Source: Xylogone sp. PMI_703
Taxonomy: Eukaryota; Ascomycota; Leotiomycetes
NCBI GenBank assembly: GCA_021399445.1
Contig: JAJTUQ010000004.1
Span: 5,394,001 to 5,458,000 of the forward strand
Direction: 5' to 3'
Length of the DNA stretch: 64,000 bases
Below the pieces are notes generated by a model. The model searched no databases and was not told the origin of the DNA. It saw only the letters and a program-made list of their open reading frames with translations. Shown one piece after another: positions 33,866 through 45,197 of the stretch (positions are counted from its first letter, which is position 1; each line of letters begins with the position of its first letter). Position numbers and translations under genes: made by a program.

Positions 33866-36478
33866 TTAAGGCTCCTCAAAGTCTTGGGCTAGCCTCCCTA
33901 GTTCACTCCAGTCCAAGGAATCGACTCCTGTCAGTACTACGTCTTGACTGTAATACAGATCAAGCAAACTATCATCCGTAAATAATATGTCTGGATGTAG
34001 ACTATTCTGGCTATAATACTGGTCCAAAGTTTCTCTAAAGTTATGTGCTGGCTGTCTTTGGCTGAGCAAACCTTGTAAGACATTGGCATGTTGGGTGGGT
34101 TGAGATTCAACAGCTTCTGTACTGAAATTGATTCTCAATCCTTGAATCTGTGAATTATAATCTGAATTGTGGCTCTCTGGTGCTATAATGCTATTCTGAA
34201 GTGGACCGGTGTCTATATGGCGGGCCAAAGCTTCTTCATTGAGGCTGGGAGATGGCCAAATGAAGCTACATATTTCACTAATATGACTTTCGCGGTTTGC
34301 CGCGACTTCATTGCCCGCCATTACTAAGTGATGGATGATGTTATATAGATCATCAACCTTAGTCGGCCGTCTCGTTCGATCTGAGCCGGATATAATGCTA
34401 TCAATGATGAATACAAAAGACGCCGAGAAAGCAGCATCAAGATCGGAGAAGCCAAATATTGCTAGTCCAAGAGTTAATTAGTTAAGATGTAGTGATACAG
34501 ATCTCTTTTTGATATACTTACAGACAATATCCTTACTTTTAAGTGCTCTGAGGATCTTCAGAATTTTGGTAGCGGCATCTCGACATATACCAGTTAAACG
34601 CACAATCTCAACTGGGCATCTCTGTGGTGGAACGATATCACCCTTAATTTCTCTGATCTTTCTTTTCAATAGATGGAAGAGAGTTGGTCGGATTGCAAGG
34701 ATAATTGCCTCTAGAGATGTCAATAAATTTAGAGGAATGTCATAGATGTAGATGTATTGACCTGAAAGTAGAACAAGTATAACGTTGCTCCTGTTCGCGA
34801 TATATCATCCAGATCTTTATCAAAGTTTACAGTATACTCCTGCGGGATTGTCCCATTTACATCGGAAAGAGACTTTAAAATTGATTGAAGTTCAGAAACA
34901 ATTGTTTCCTTGGATGTTATCTTCCGGTTATACAGGCCTTAGATTCAATTGATCAGCTGGTCAGCAAAGTTTCCATTATAGAGAATAAAGAATGACTAAC
35001 TAGCCATAATTCTCCCAACGATCCTTGTGATTTGAATATTAACATTGAGGGCAGCAGGAGAAGGAAACCCAATAGACGTAGCAGGCATTTCTATCTCAAT
35101 ATGTTGATCATCGATCCCTGGAGGGCACCCAATAGCTGCAGCTATTCTCCTACACATAGTTAGAATCACGACTTAGTGTGAATACCTATGTTTAGTACCT
35201 ATCTAGAATATATATAGTCCACCATAGACGAGTTTGATGTATAACTTCAGATCTTGCAGCAGAGCTTCTCTTCTGATTCTCACACATTCCACGTGTTAAC
35301 GCGAGCCGTAAGGCTGAGCCAATCTGGGCCAACATGTTCAGTATTATACTAGCGCTATTAGGGGTGATATATACCGCAACATAGGCATCTTCTATTTGGT
35401 CACAGCATTGAAGATAGAATGCCATAAGAGAGAGGATCTCTGCCCCCTGAACCGCTTCCTCGCGTAAGGTGATGATATTTAGCAACAACCATTTTGCCTC
35501 TAAGAAATAGGATATACCCGGAGGTCTTGTTGCATGTTCAGAAGTTCTTGAGAATAACTGCCCTATTGCTATTACGAGAAGCAACTGAACATACCACAGA
35601 CTATTCAAATCCCTTGAGTTGGGTGGTAACTGGTAGAATGATACGAGGTTATCTAGGAAGAGCCTCTGATCGAAGAAGTGATAAGCATCCCCGATGTTCG
35701 AGATGAAGATCTCAAGGTATTCATTAGCTTCTTGCTCGTCTACTACAATGGGAGTCGATTTCGACGAAGTTGTTGACCATGGGACGTCTGAATATGCTTT
35801 ATCTTTTGGTTCCGGTTGCATGAAGTTGTTTCCTGGAGCTTCTGACTGGACAAGGTTATGGATGTGCTTTCCAAGAGACTGATCAGGTAGCAGTCCTTCA
35901 GATGTATTAGCGCTTGAGGAGTAAAATCGAAAAACCGTAGGGGGCAGTAGCTTTGCTTAACTCACTCGGTGATCTGACAAATTGGTCTGGGTGATTGTGT
36001 GATTCTGAGGAATAGGTCTCTTCTTCGGTGAGTTTGCTACTAGATTGAGAGCTTTGTAGCAATAGCTCCGTGCTATTGTCAGCATTTTGTCGATATTGTC
36101 CTAACTCCTTGTCTTGCTGCTTGATCTTCTCAATTAAAGAGTCCACATAGCTACAATAGATATCAGTAGTAATACACTAATAAAATTTTACTCAATCACC
36201 CACGATATCGGATATGTCTTTCTCTTTAGAATTTCTTCGAAATCGCAGTCCAGTTTATGTCTCCGACAGTTCTGACATGGCTGTGTGCCTGAGCACTTGA
36301 CCTTCCTCTTTCTACATCTTACGCATCTGTATGGTCAGCACATTGACTAGGTAAGCTTTAGTTATTGAGGATGACCTTACGCAGAAGATATTCGTGGAGG
36401 TGTACCTAGCGGAAACGACATACCGATGTCTATTCCATAGAAGACTTCATTTAGAGAGGTAGTAGTCAAGGGAGACAT
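33866..36478 (-). CDS. Zn2Cys6 fungal-specific transcription factor
   Basis: Binuclear zinc-cluster regulator, 740 aa from eight exons: 36478-36381, 36326-36192, 36150-35966, 35895-35199, 35149-35001, 34937-34762, 34708-34522, 34461-33866. All phases agree. The zinc cluster is C-x2-C-x6-C-x5-C-x2-C-x6-C starting at CVRCRKRKVKC near residue 34. A short linker and a charged coiled coil (YVDSLIEKIKQQDKELGQY) follow for dimerisation. The middle homology region includes FFDQRLFLDNLVSFY, GSALRLALTRGMC and TRLWWTIYILDR. The C-terminus is Gln/Asp-rich with YYSQ repeats, a likely activation region. It lies head-to-head with the SDR gene and heads a five-gene set. Two CGG-N10-CCG palindromes stand just upstream of its ATG, suggesting autoregulation (inference). 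Donors of introns 5 (GTTAGT) and 6 (GTCAAT) are weak, so those junctions are less sure. Confidence 0.88.
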
Positions 36479-36979
36479 GCTGCGGGCACTAGAAGCCGAG
36501 TGCTCGGGGACTACTTTCCGAAGCGATTATCAATCACGATATTAGCTATTATTACACTGGCTGTTCTAACTGCAAATTTTTCCATAAGCAAGGCCATATC
36601 AAACATAATGCCGTTTTAAGGTGGGATTGGTAGACATAGATTTGTAAGTTAGAGCTCCGAAGAACCTGTTGGACTGAGTGCCTACGAGTAGCTCGGCTTA
36701 CAGAACCAACGTCAACGAAACATGCCAAACACCCCACTGGATTGAGGGAGTGCGTATACAAGTCTGTATGCTCTATGATTTGGAGCTGCTAAAGGAGTGG
36801 GAGCGCATTCAAGATACTCGGGTTTTCGATCCGTTGATCGAGAGCCTGGAGTTGGCAGGAGGCTGTGATATTTAGCTGCTCGAACGCCCTAACTACTTGA
36901 TGTATCAGCTCATTAATGATCTTCACTCCCTTGTGTGTACATTTCTTTGAGTCTTATAAGTCTGAGCTACTTGCTTAAA
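36479..36979. promoter_or_regulatory. divergent promoter, transcription factor / SDR
   Basis: 501 bp between two outward-reading start codons. Contains the tandem zinc-cluster palindromes listed next. A short plus-strand frame at 36678-36875 is not a supported gene. Confidence 0.6.
36483..36520. promoter_or_regulatory. two CGG-N10-CCG palindromes, candidate Zn2Cys6 sites
   Basis: CGG-N10-CCG at 36483-36498 and again at 36505-36520, start-to-start distance 22 bp, about two helical turns. The inner halves also form CCG-N6-CGG. Zinc-cluster dimers such as Put3 bind CGG-N10-CCG. The sites lie 5-42 bp upstream of the regulator's ATG. Confidence 0.55.
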
Positions 36980-37974
36980 ATGGCCACCTATCTCATCACG
37001 GGAGCATCTCGCGGCCTGGGGTTAAAGGTTGCAGAGATACTAGCAGCCAAACCTTCTTCTGAAGTCTCCTTAGTTGTTGCAACGGCTCGGAACACAAGTC
37101 CTGGGCTTCAATCTCTTGCTCAGAAGTCATTTGGTCGGGTTGTGATAGTACATCTTGAGGTTACAGATGAAAAATCTCTAAAGGAGGCGGCAGATAAGGT
37201 TGAGAATATTGTCAGGAACAAGGGGCTTGATGTGCTGGTGAATAACGCTGGAGTCACAAACTATAACCCTGACGGAATTGAAACGATGTATGGGTTACTT
37301 GAGATTTTCTTGTTATATTTGCTTCCTATGTTTCTCGTTGAAGGCTGGATAAAATAAGCTGACTTCTCGTTTTGTAGGAATGACCTCATGTCGATTTTCA
37401 GTATCAATGTCAATAGCGCTCATCTGATTATAAGAGCTTTTCTTCCATTACTTCGCAAGGGGAAAAGTAAGGAGATTGTGCTTATGTCAGGCCCTTACCT
37501 CTCCTTGAACTGCATTGTACTGTTACTAATAGTGATCTCATGATCTCAGAAGCTCTTCGATGGGATCCATTACCAGAGCCCCAGATTTTATGTTCCAACC
37601 AACTCCCGCATATAAGATTTCTAAAGCAGCCTTGAACATGCTGATGGTGCAATACTCGTTGGACTTGGCAGATGAAGGTTTTATAGTGTTTTCCATGTGT
37701 CCAGGGGTAAGGCCATTATCCAAGCATTGAGTGTTTCTACATGGAGAACCATGACAATTCTTGCACTGTAATAACTAATTCTATTTAGTGGGTTCAGACA
37801 GATATGGGCTCAAGTGCGGCAGACCTCACCATCGAGCAAGGGGGAGCTGGAATTGTAGATAGAATTACCAGGGCCACGAAGGAGGATAACGGAAAATTCG
37901 TGAATACTTGTATTCCTTCTTGGAAATACAATGGAGGTCCCAATCGGTACGATGGTACCACAATACCGTTTTAA
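36980..37974 (+). CDS. short-chain dehydrogenase/reductase
   Basis: NAD(P)-dependent oxidoreductase with a Rossmann fold, 252 aa, typical classical-SDR length. Exons 36980-37287, 37378-37485, 37550-37706, 37789-37974 join in frame. The cofactor motif is TGASRGLG at residues 7-14. LDVLVNNAG is the NNAG motif. After splicing, the third exon supplies VLISSSMGSI with the catalytic Ser, then PAYKISKAALNM with the catalytic Tyr and Lys, and MCPGWVQTDMG. Intron 2 has the donor GTCAGG, weak, but it is the only choice that places the SSS motif in frame. The substrate cannot be told. Being head-to-head with the zinc-cluster gene and next to the methyltransferase suggests a shared pathway. Confidence 0.9.
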
Positions 37975-38893
37975 AGGACGTATAGGTGTTGGGATACTTC
38001 GGATAATTACACACATACCGATGGCTATTTTAAATGCCGCTATACAGCAATAAAGACAGGCACTCTCTAAATGGCCAAATATATCTTTCTTTTTCTCTTC
38101 GGAGAGATCTTTAGATACTTGATTAAAGTAGCAATCGATTCCTAACCTGTATTCTGTTTACCTTATTCCTGTCACAAGAGTTGAGTGCGACAGTTGAAAT
38201 GCCCATTATGGGGTACTAATTTTGGTTCATAAGGGGAGCCGTATAGGAACGAATATTGCCGAATGGGGCTGCTATACCTAACGGCAATTACTGAACGGGA
38301 AGCATTGCGAGCCGCCCAAGGATCCCTACCGCTGCGTGTCTCAGTACACACGGCACAGGTACCATCTGGGCCTAGAAGGTCGTCTTCGGGCTAGATCCTG
38401 CAGAAGATAGCGTACGCCCGTACGGCATTCCCACTGTTAGTAACTGCGACCTGACATAAGAACGAAGAAACTATACATACCGTGCTTACAACATTTACGC
38501 AACTATACCAGTCCAGGTACTTCATAGTCAGCACCAAGCTGTCGAATCGATAGAGCTTATCTCACGGACCCCGCTCTTACCTAGGCGGCGTGAACGATGG
38601 TTTTCTTTCACGCAGTATCGGATGAGTCGGACACCAGTTGAGCTCGAGTTACTGATCCACCGTCCAATGACATCGAGAAAGCCATACACCCTCATCGTAG
38701 GGACTGGCATGTTTCTCCTCAGATATTGTAACATACCCTCGTGCTGGCGTACTCGCGATGCTAAAGCCCAGAGATCAGAGCTTGGCGCCGCAAGCTACCT
38801 GGCGTGATATCTGGAGCTGCCAGCCTTCGGAGGAAGATATGTAACTAGAGCAGCCTGCCATACCCAGACTTTCTCAGACACTCTTTGTTGAAC
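37975..38893. other. intergenic, methyltransferase promoter
   Basis: 919 bp between two plus-strand genes. Contains paired CGTACG hexamers at 38411-38416 and 38419-38424. No CGG-N10-CCG site was found by eye. No gene. Confidence 0.5.
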
Positions 38894-40460
38894 ATGGCTA
38901 GAAGTTGGGTTCAACGTCAGGCTCGAAATTTCGTTTTAGGAGCTCTAAGTCGAATCCACAATGGAAGACTGACAATCATATCCAAGTATCCAGGTGCTGA
39001 TTCACAGACGTCCACCTTTGGTGAGCAACTTACCAAAGACAATAATGAGAACTTTGGCATTGCAGTTGTGGTCAAGGATCCTAATGCCTGGACAAGGCTG
39101 TGCCAGGCATTTGACTTGGTAATTCCTTCAATTGAGAATAATCAACTTGATTTAGACATAGCTATTAACGAAAACTATGGCAGGGATTCGCTGAAGCTTA
39201 TATGTTACAAGAGGTCGAATGTGACAGCTTGGTAGGATTATTTCAAGTAAGTAGCAACTGTGTTTCTTATCATTATGACGCTGTACGTAATGCGAAGAAA
39301 AATTCTTAATCAATATTGAATTGACAGCTTTACCTTGCGAATCGAAGCCACCTTGGTTTTTCGGGGAACTTCTTATATCGACTCCTGCCTCTGATCTCCA
39401 AATGGGTCTTTAGTCCAACTAACAATCTCACTCATGCGCGCCTGAATGCTTCTTTTCATTATGATACCTCCAATGATCTTTTTTCAGCCTTTCTCTCTCC
39501 GGATATGAACTACTCAAGTGCCCTTTGGTCAGGCGAGCCAGATGAGTCCTTAGAATCCGCACAGCAGCGCAAGATCCACAACATCATTGAAAAAGCACAA
39601 ATATCATCCTCTGACCATGTATTGGACATTGGATGTGGTTGGGGGTACTTTGCAATGGAAGCAGTGAGAACAACTGGTTGTCGTGTGACCGGCATCACGT
39701 TATCATCTGAACAGAAATCTTTAGCGGAGAAGAGGATCCAAGCTGCGGGTCTCCAAGATAGGATTGATATTGTTTTATGTGACTATCGCAAAGCACCATT
39801 TCCAGAAGGAGGATATGATAAAATCACTTCAATCGAGATGCTTGAACATGTAGGGGATAAGTATATGAATGGCTTCTTCGAGGCGATTTCGAACTATCTG
39901 AAGCCTGTTGGTGGCATCATGGTGATCCAGGGTATTACAAATGTCAATTTGGTAAGCTTTTACCAATACTCTATAATCATCAAGCCGTTGGCGTTAACTA
40001 TCTTACTTTCTTCAAGATTCATGATAACATGCCCCCTGTCGATACATTCATCGACCGTTATATCTTTCCAGGAGGCTATCTCCCTACTGTAAATCAACTC
40101 GTGACATCAATTCATACGGGATCCAAAGGCTCTCTTGAAGTTGAATCTGTACAAAATATAGGCCCTCATTATATTCGAACACTGCAGTGCTGGAAAGAGA
40201 ACTTTGAGAAGAATTGGGCCCCGATCCGAGTTAGCTTCGTTGAGAAGCATAAGGATGCTACTGAGGAGGATATAGAAGCTTTCCGGCGGAGATGGCTGGT
40301 ATGTAGTAACCTAAAATCGCTTGATACTTTAACTAACGCATTGCATAAGTATTATTTCATGTACTGTGAAGCTGGTTTCCGGATGAGGATTTTAAACGAC
40401 TTCGTGATATCCGCTGTTCGAACCCCATGGATTGACATTCCATCTAATGTGCCTCATTAG
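38894..40460 (+). CDS. cyclopropane-fatty-acid-synthase-like methyltransferase
   Basis: S-adenosylmethionine-dependent enzyme of the CFAS/mycolic-acid methyltransferase family, which adds a methylene or methyl group to the double bond of a lipid acyl chain. Exons 38894-39118, 39184-39246, 39328-39951, 40017-40298, 40350-40460 give 434 aa. The N-terminal third is the CFAS lipid-side domain, with FAEAYMLQEVECDSLVGLF. The SAM motif is LDIGCGWGYFAM at residues about 132-143. The family signature SIEMLEHVG supplies the active-site Glu, and YIFPGGYLPTVNQL and YCEAGFRMR follow; the last Cys aligns by eye with the active-site Cys of E. coli CFAS. YSSALW has Ser where bacterial enzymes have Cys, and the His of the bacterial LLHTI block is Gln here, as in plant enzymes. 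No fused FAD domain is present. Flanked by the SDR and the TLC-like gene. Confidence 0.92.
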
Positions 40461-40872
40461 GTTGTTTTTGTAGCGGATATGTTCATAATTTGTTGCTAAA
40501 ATGTAGTCTTATATGAGTGTGGTCATATCGTTATTTAATTCCTCCTGGACATTCCAACCCTTTTTCAACATTAAAGTATGACACCGTAGCCATTGAGCCG
40601 CATTACAACCGCATCCATCAGCAATCACTAAAGTATCTTGTTTTAGGCACTATATAGCTAACTATGATTCCGATATAGATTCTATATAATTCACCAAAGA
40701 AAAGTGGATTCAAATGCTACCAGGATTCCCTGTAAATAAAAACTCGCACATGGCCTTAGCTTTATTCAACACTCATAGAGCCGTCCCGTAGTTCTAAAAA
40801 TAACACCTGCTAAATTCCCATAACAAATATCGAGCTTCTGCAACAAGGAGCAGTTTTATTATCCATGTAAAT
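40461..40872. other. intergenic, convergent
   Basis: AT-rich 412-bp spacer between the convergent methyltransferase and TLC-like genes. It carries only their 3' ends. Confidence 0.5.
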
Positions 40873-41929
40873 TTAATACTTCAGTTGAAAGCATCTGCTA
40901 AGTTTTAGCAAGTGTGGTAATGCTAGCCCACCTAGCACCATCCAGTAATGCCCATCGACGAGTAAAGAGCCCAGACTGAATTGCAGCTTTTTCGACTTGG
41001 AGGCAGCATGATCAGACCGCTCGGAGAAGGTGGTAACAGCTTTATCTTTCCCTGACTCAGTCATTGTCGCGTTCCGATAATTTCTCCACAAGTCTCGAGA
41101 ATATTTCAAGGATCGATGTGACCACCTCCGGTGTAAAGAGCAGAGCCCTATCAGGACCAAAGATGTAGCGATTAGGACGAGATAGCTGACTGCCCCATGG
41201 GCTATCTGCCAAAATTGGCTCATCATGGCCAGATAAGACATCCACTCTATCGGCCTGGATATGCACATGGACCAGGTCAAGAAGCTGTACGTATTGCACA
41301 TCCATTTCCGGGGTCGATTCCAGGAGCCTAGATTTAGCAAAAGGAAAACTCCTAGTAGGACAACGCTATTCCACCCAAGACTGAAGAAACTGCATGTAGC
41401 CATGCACCAGATCATAGGGATATTGGTTGGACCCTCGGTGGCCATTGGTGATGAATAGGCAAAATAAGTGAGAGCTATCCATCCGGCATGGTGGATTATA
41501 TCGTTCAGTGTCGGTGGAAAGGTCTTTATTAACTCATAGCCATACATAAATGAACCGAGGAGCCTAGAGAAAACATTCATATTTTAGAGTAATTCTTTCT
41601 TGGGAGACATCTCTAACGTTTTCTAGTTGCAAATAAAGATGTGGAGCTTACCATGTGGATCTGATCCAAGACTGTATATCATCTTGGTTTAGATAAATGG
41701 CTTCGTTAGAGTAAAACGGGAGTCGAAATGAGACGTAGAGGTAGAACACCTTAGGTGGTGCTGTTGATAGACGGATAATAAGCCGTCGCTGGGTATCCCA
41801 TGAGAGGCCCTGGAACCTTTTCGAGTATTGGGGGAGATATCGCCAGCCTAGAACATCAATTACAACAGCGAGGGCCACGTGGAGGGCAACTACCCCCCAT
41901 TGAGCGGTAGATATGCCTGTTGCTACCAT
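40873..41929 (-). CDS. polytopic membrane protein, TLC-domain-like
   Basis: 322 aa from two exons, 41929-41652 and 41563-40873, over an 88-nt intron (GTAAGC...TAG). About seven hydrophobic segments can be seen, among them WGVVALHVALAVVIDVLGW, WIALTYFAYS, WNSVVLLGVFLLLNLGSW and a final YLVLIATSLVLIGL. The block LGSFMYGYEL followed by LNDIIHHAGWIALTY resembles the His-His core of TLC (TRAM/LAG1/CLN8) domains, which include ceramide synthases and lipid-sensing proteins. The TLC assignment is by pattern only. The C-terminal 80 residues are Ser/Lys-rich and probably cytosolic. It shares a 701-bp divergent spacer with the MFS gene. A lipid-related role fits the neighbouring fatty-acid-modifying enzyme. 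Confidence 0.75.
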
Positions 41930-42630
41930 TTTCAACTTCTGTAGAATTGCTTCCGGGTATCTTGATTAGACATAGAAGATATGGCCAAGCAACTGGGCAA
42001 TATAATGAGAGCGCTTTCAATATTACAAAGGCAATGAGAGAAATAGGAGACGATGACAGAAGAAAACACTTCACTTCCTACTTTCGTATCAGGCTCCCAT
42101 TTTAGCACGTCAGCCCTCAATAGTCACTGAACTATAGTAAGATGGCTTGACCGTGTTACCTTGTGTACTCTAATAATCGATATTTAATCAATACATTGCT
42201 TACATGGCTGCGATTCCAATAAGGTTTACCGGAATCGCGGAGGTAGCAGTGAAAACAACTACCGTACACTAAAATCGGGAAATGGTTGGCTCCTCTTACG
42301 GCCCAGCTGACGTGAGAATAGTCGTATGCACTCGTTCGCAAGCAACATACAGCACTGTATGGACGTACTGTATGCATGCGTCGTATGCAACTCCATACTT
42401 GACAGTGGGCTGTGCTGCTGTGAGAAAAACACAGCATCCACCATGCATGATAGGGCTGGACAAGCCATTCCGAAGCTGCTTACTACGCTTATGATCTAGC
42501 TACCATTCATATTACAATACCTATCACATTATGATTATTATCCAGCCTATTCCTTCCAGGGCTGACTCCCTCCAGTATCTGTTTAGAAAAGAAGGCAGAA
42601 TGCTCCTTTTATCAAGTAGATAATGTTAAT
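41930..42630. promoter_or_regulatory. divergent promoter, TLC-like / MFS
   Basis: 701 bp between outward-reading starts. It holds an 8-bp inverted repeat (GCGATTCC at 42210-42217, GGAATCGC at 42231-42238) overlapping a CCG-N6-CGG at 42229-42240. A direct repeat GTCGTATGCA occurs at 42321-42330 and 42380-42389. All are candidate regulator sites. Confidence 0.5.
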
Positions 42631-44607
42631 ATGGGGGTGCATACGCCAAAATCCTCCAACGCAGGACCTGGAGATGGGTTAGAGATAACTTACATGACTG
42701 CTGATATGAATGCTACCAATGATACCAATAGCAGCAATGGTGTTTCTTCAGAAATTGGTTCACGGAAGCGAGGCTGGAGGTTTTATGCTGCTCTAGGTTC
42801 TATTTGTCTGGTAAACCTTATGACAGCTCTTGACGCTTCAGTTGTATCTGTGGCTTTGTCGGCAAGTGCTTCTGTCTGAGGGATACGCTATTTGAGTTAG
42901 CTAACTGTTGATAATAGACTATCTCGGACGAGCTTCACGGAACTGGAATTGAAGCATTCTGGGTCGGTACATCCTTTCTGTTGAGTGCTACCGTGTCTCA
43001 ACCGGCTTTTGTCTCGCTGTCCAATCTGTTTGGACGGAAAGCTCTTCTTCTTAGTGCTCTCAGTTTCTTCACTGCCGGATGTGCCATAGCGGGCTGGGCG
43101 AGTAAATTCCCCACTTTGTTAGGAGGACGGTCTGTGCAGGGAATAGGTGCAGGCGGTATCACTGCCCTCAGTTCAGTCCTATTGACCGATCTCTTCACAT
43201 TAAGAGAGCGGGGGAAATGGGCAGGTCTAGTCAATTTGATCTGGGCTATTGGAACAGTAAGTGGGCCTTCTATAGGGGGCGCCCTGTCTCAGAATGGAGC
43301 TTGGGTAAGTACCTGCTTTCTCTCAATGCGAGTTATTGAACAATGCAGCGGTATAGTATTACAATGGCTAAAGCTATACCTATGACAGAGATGGATATTT
43401 TGGATCAATCTTCCATTCTGTGGAGTGGCGTTCCCGGTCGTGATATTCTTTTTGACTCTCGAAAAAGTGCCTGGCACGATTCTGGTAAAGCTACACTCTT
43501 TTGACTGGATTGGCCTATTACTCTTTACGTGCTCGGCGACATTCTTCCTTCTAGGCATCACATGGGGTGGCGTGCAGTTTCCTTGGAGTTCCTGGCAGAC
43601 ATTAGTTCCCCTCGTCCTAGGATTTATAGGCCTAGGGCTTTTTATTGTGTATGATATTCATGTGCCAGCCAATCCGTTAATCAGGTTTCGGATATTCTCA
43701 AATATTTCTTCTAATTCTGCATTTATCGGTACTATTATCCACGGAATTGTGGTGAGTAATCGCATGCATACTGCTTCCTTGTAAGGAGCTTACTTTCTTT
43801 GGTAGCTTTTTGCTTTATTCTATTATAGTCCGCTTTATGCTCAAGCAGTCCATAATTTTAACCCCTTAAAATCCGGGGTAGGTCTGGTAAGACTATTCTA
43901 CCCCTTCCGTTGGTGCTTTGGAATCTGATTTCTGAGATAAGATCCCTAATGCAATGGCTGTGGCACCTGCTGCTGCTGTAACCGGCATCCTCATCGCGAA
44001 AACTGGTCGGTATAGATGGGCGGTCTGGGTTGGATGGGGTCTGATGACTCTTGGGACCGGCATACTTCTTGTATTTACTGCTCGCTCATCTGCGACTGAG
44101 GTCATCTTCTTATACCTGATTGTGGGTCTGGGAGCAGGTCTCCTTTTCACAAGTCTCATGTTTGCTATCCAAGCTAGCGCACGCCCAGAAGATAGTGCTT
44201 CCTGTGGTTTCATGTTTGCATTATTGCGATTACTTGGTCAGACCTTAGGCGTTGCTATCGGAGGCGTCACCTTCCAAAACCAGATTAAGAGCCGCCTGGA
44301 ACAATCACCTCTACTGGCATCCCAAGCTGGAGAATTAGCACGGCTGGCATCAGAATTGGTGAGTATAATTAAGCAGACGCCAGACGACGCACCAGAGAAA
44401 GCGGAACTTATCGATGCATTTCAAGGGGCGTTTCATACCTTCGTATACATCCTTTGTGCTCTAAGCGCTGCCGGATTGGCATTGTCCGCCTTAACGAAGG
44501 GAAAGGATGTTAATCAACAACATGTCACCGATCAAAGGTTCAAACCTTCACAGCATAGTTCAGGCTCTGAGGTTGAGAGTAGCGAGGGAATCAGTGGTAA
44601 AATGTGA
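42631..44607 (+). CDS. MFS drug:H+ antiporter-type exporter (DHA2-like)
   Basis: Plasma-membrane exporter, 575 aa. Exons 42631-42861, 42918-43304, 43389-43751, 43806-43886, 43942-44607. Motifs: LMTALDASVVSVAL in helix 1, LSNLFGRKALLLSALS (motif A-like), GGRSVQGIGAGGI (motif B-like), GTVSGPSIGGALSQ (motif C, the antiporter signature). About 14 hydrophobic segments are visible. Intron 1 uses a GC donor (TCG|GCAAGT) with a TAG acceptor; no GT donor gives the expected VAL..TISDELHG junction. Intron 4 ends in the unusual acceptor ATAAG, giving GVGL followed by IPNAMAVAPAAAVTGIL. The C-terminus is hydrophilic. As the last gene of the set it is a natural exporter for the product. Confidence 0.9.
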
Positions 44608-45197
44608 TATACTGAATAAAAACTTTTCACGTACTATGCAAGAGTTGCCTTTTTTTCTTTCGTCTTCCATATGTCTGACTTAAAGCCCAAGAACAAAGGC
44701 GATCCAGAGAGACATGTCTTTGAAGAATCTATAAGGATATGGGATCTCAGCTGCACATAAGAATTTGACAAGTTCGAATGAGTTTTCTAAGTATAAGTAT
44801 CAGCGAGGCCCATTATGTAGTAATGCACTAAGTAGATATGCTTTACCTTCTGATCATTCTCTCTGAGGTTGATAGTGGAGGACATTTAGACTGATGGGTA
44901 GGACCAGGTTATGACGCAATGCGGGGCAGCTCCACCTCGTCCCATGCCTTATTTAGACTAGTGAGGTACCATGGGTGCCTGACACGGAATTACTTTATTC
45001 CTAGCCTTGCTTGGCCTTTGTTCCCTGTGGATTCTTCGAGAACGGAATTCGTCAGCCTCGTCTTCATTACGACTTCACGTTCTGCCTTGTTCAGGGGCGA
45101 ATCTTATTGTTCAGGTGCCACTCCTTATGTGGTCACAGTCATTTACTCAGCTCACTAATCTAGTTAAGCAACATATATAATCTGTCCAGTAGCCATC
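44608..45197. other. intergenic
   Basis: 590 bp between two plus-strand genes: MFS 3' UTR and cuz1 promoter. The open frame at 44919-45158 has no family signature. Confidence 0.5.

Noticed and set aside
35897..35966. Alternative third acceptor (CTCAAG) in the zinc-cluster gene
   Set aside because: It shifts the next exon into a frame that stops early; the CTGAAG acceptor at 35896 keeps the frame.
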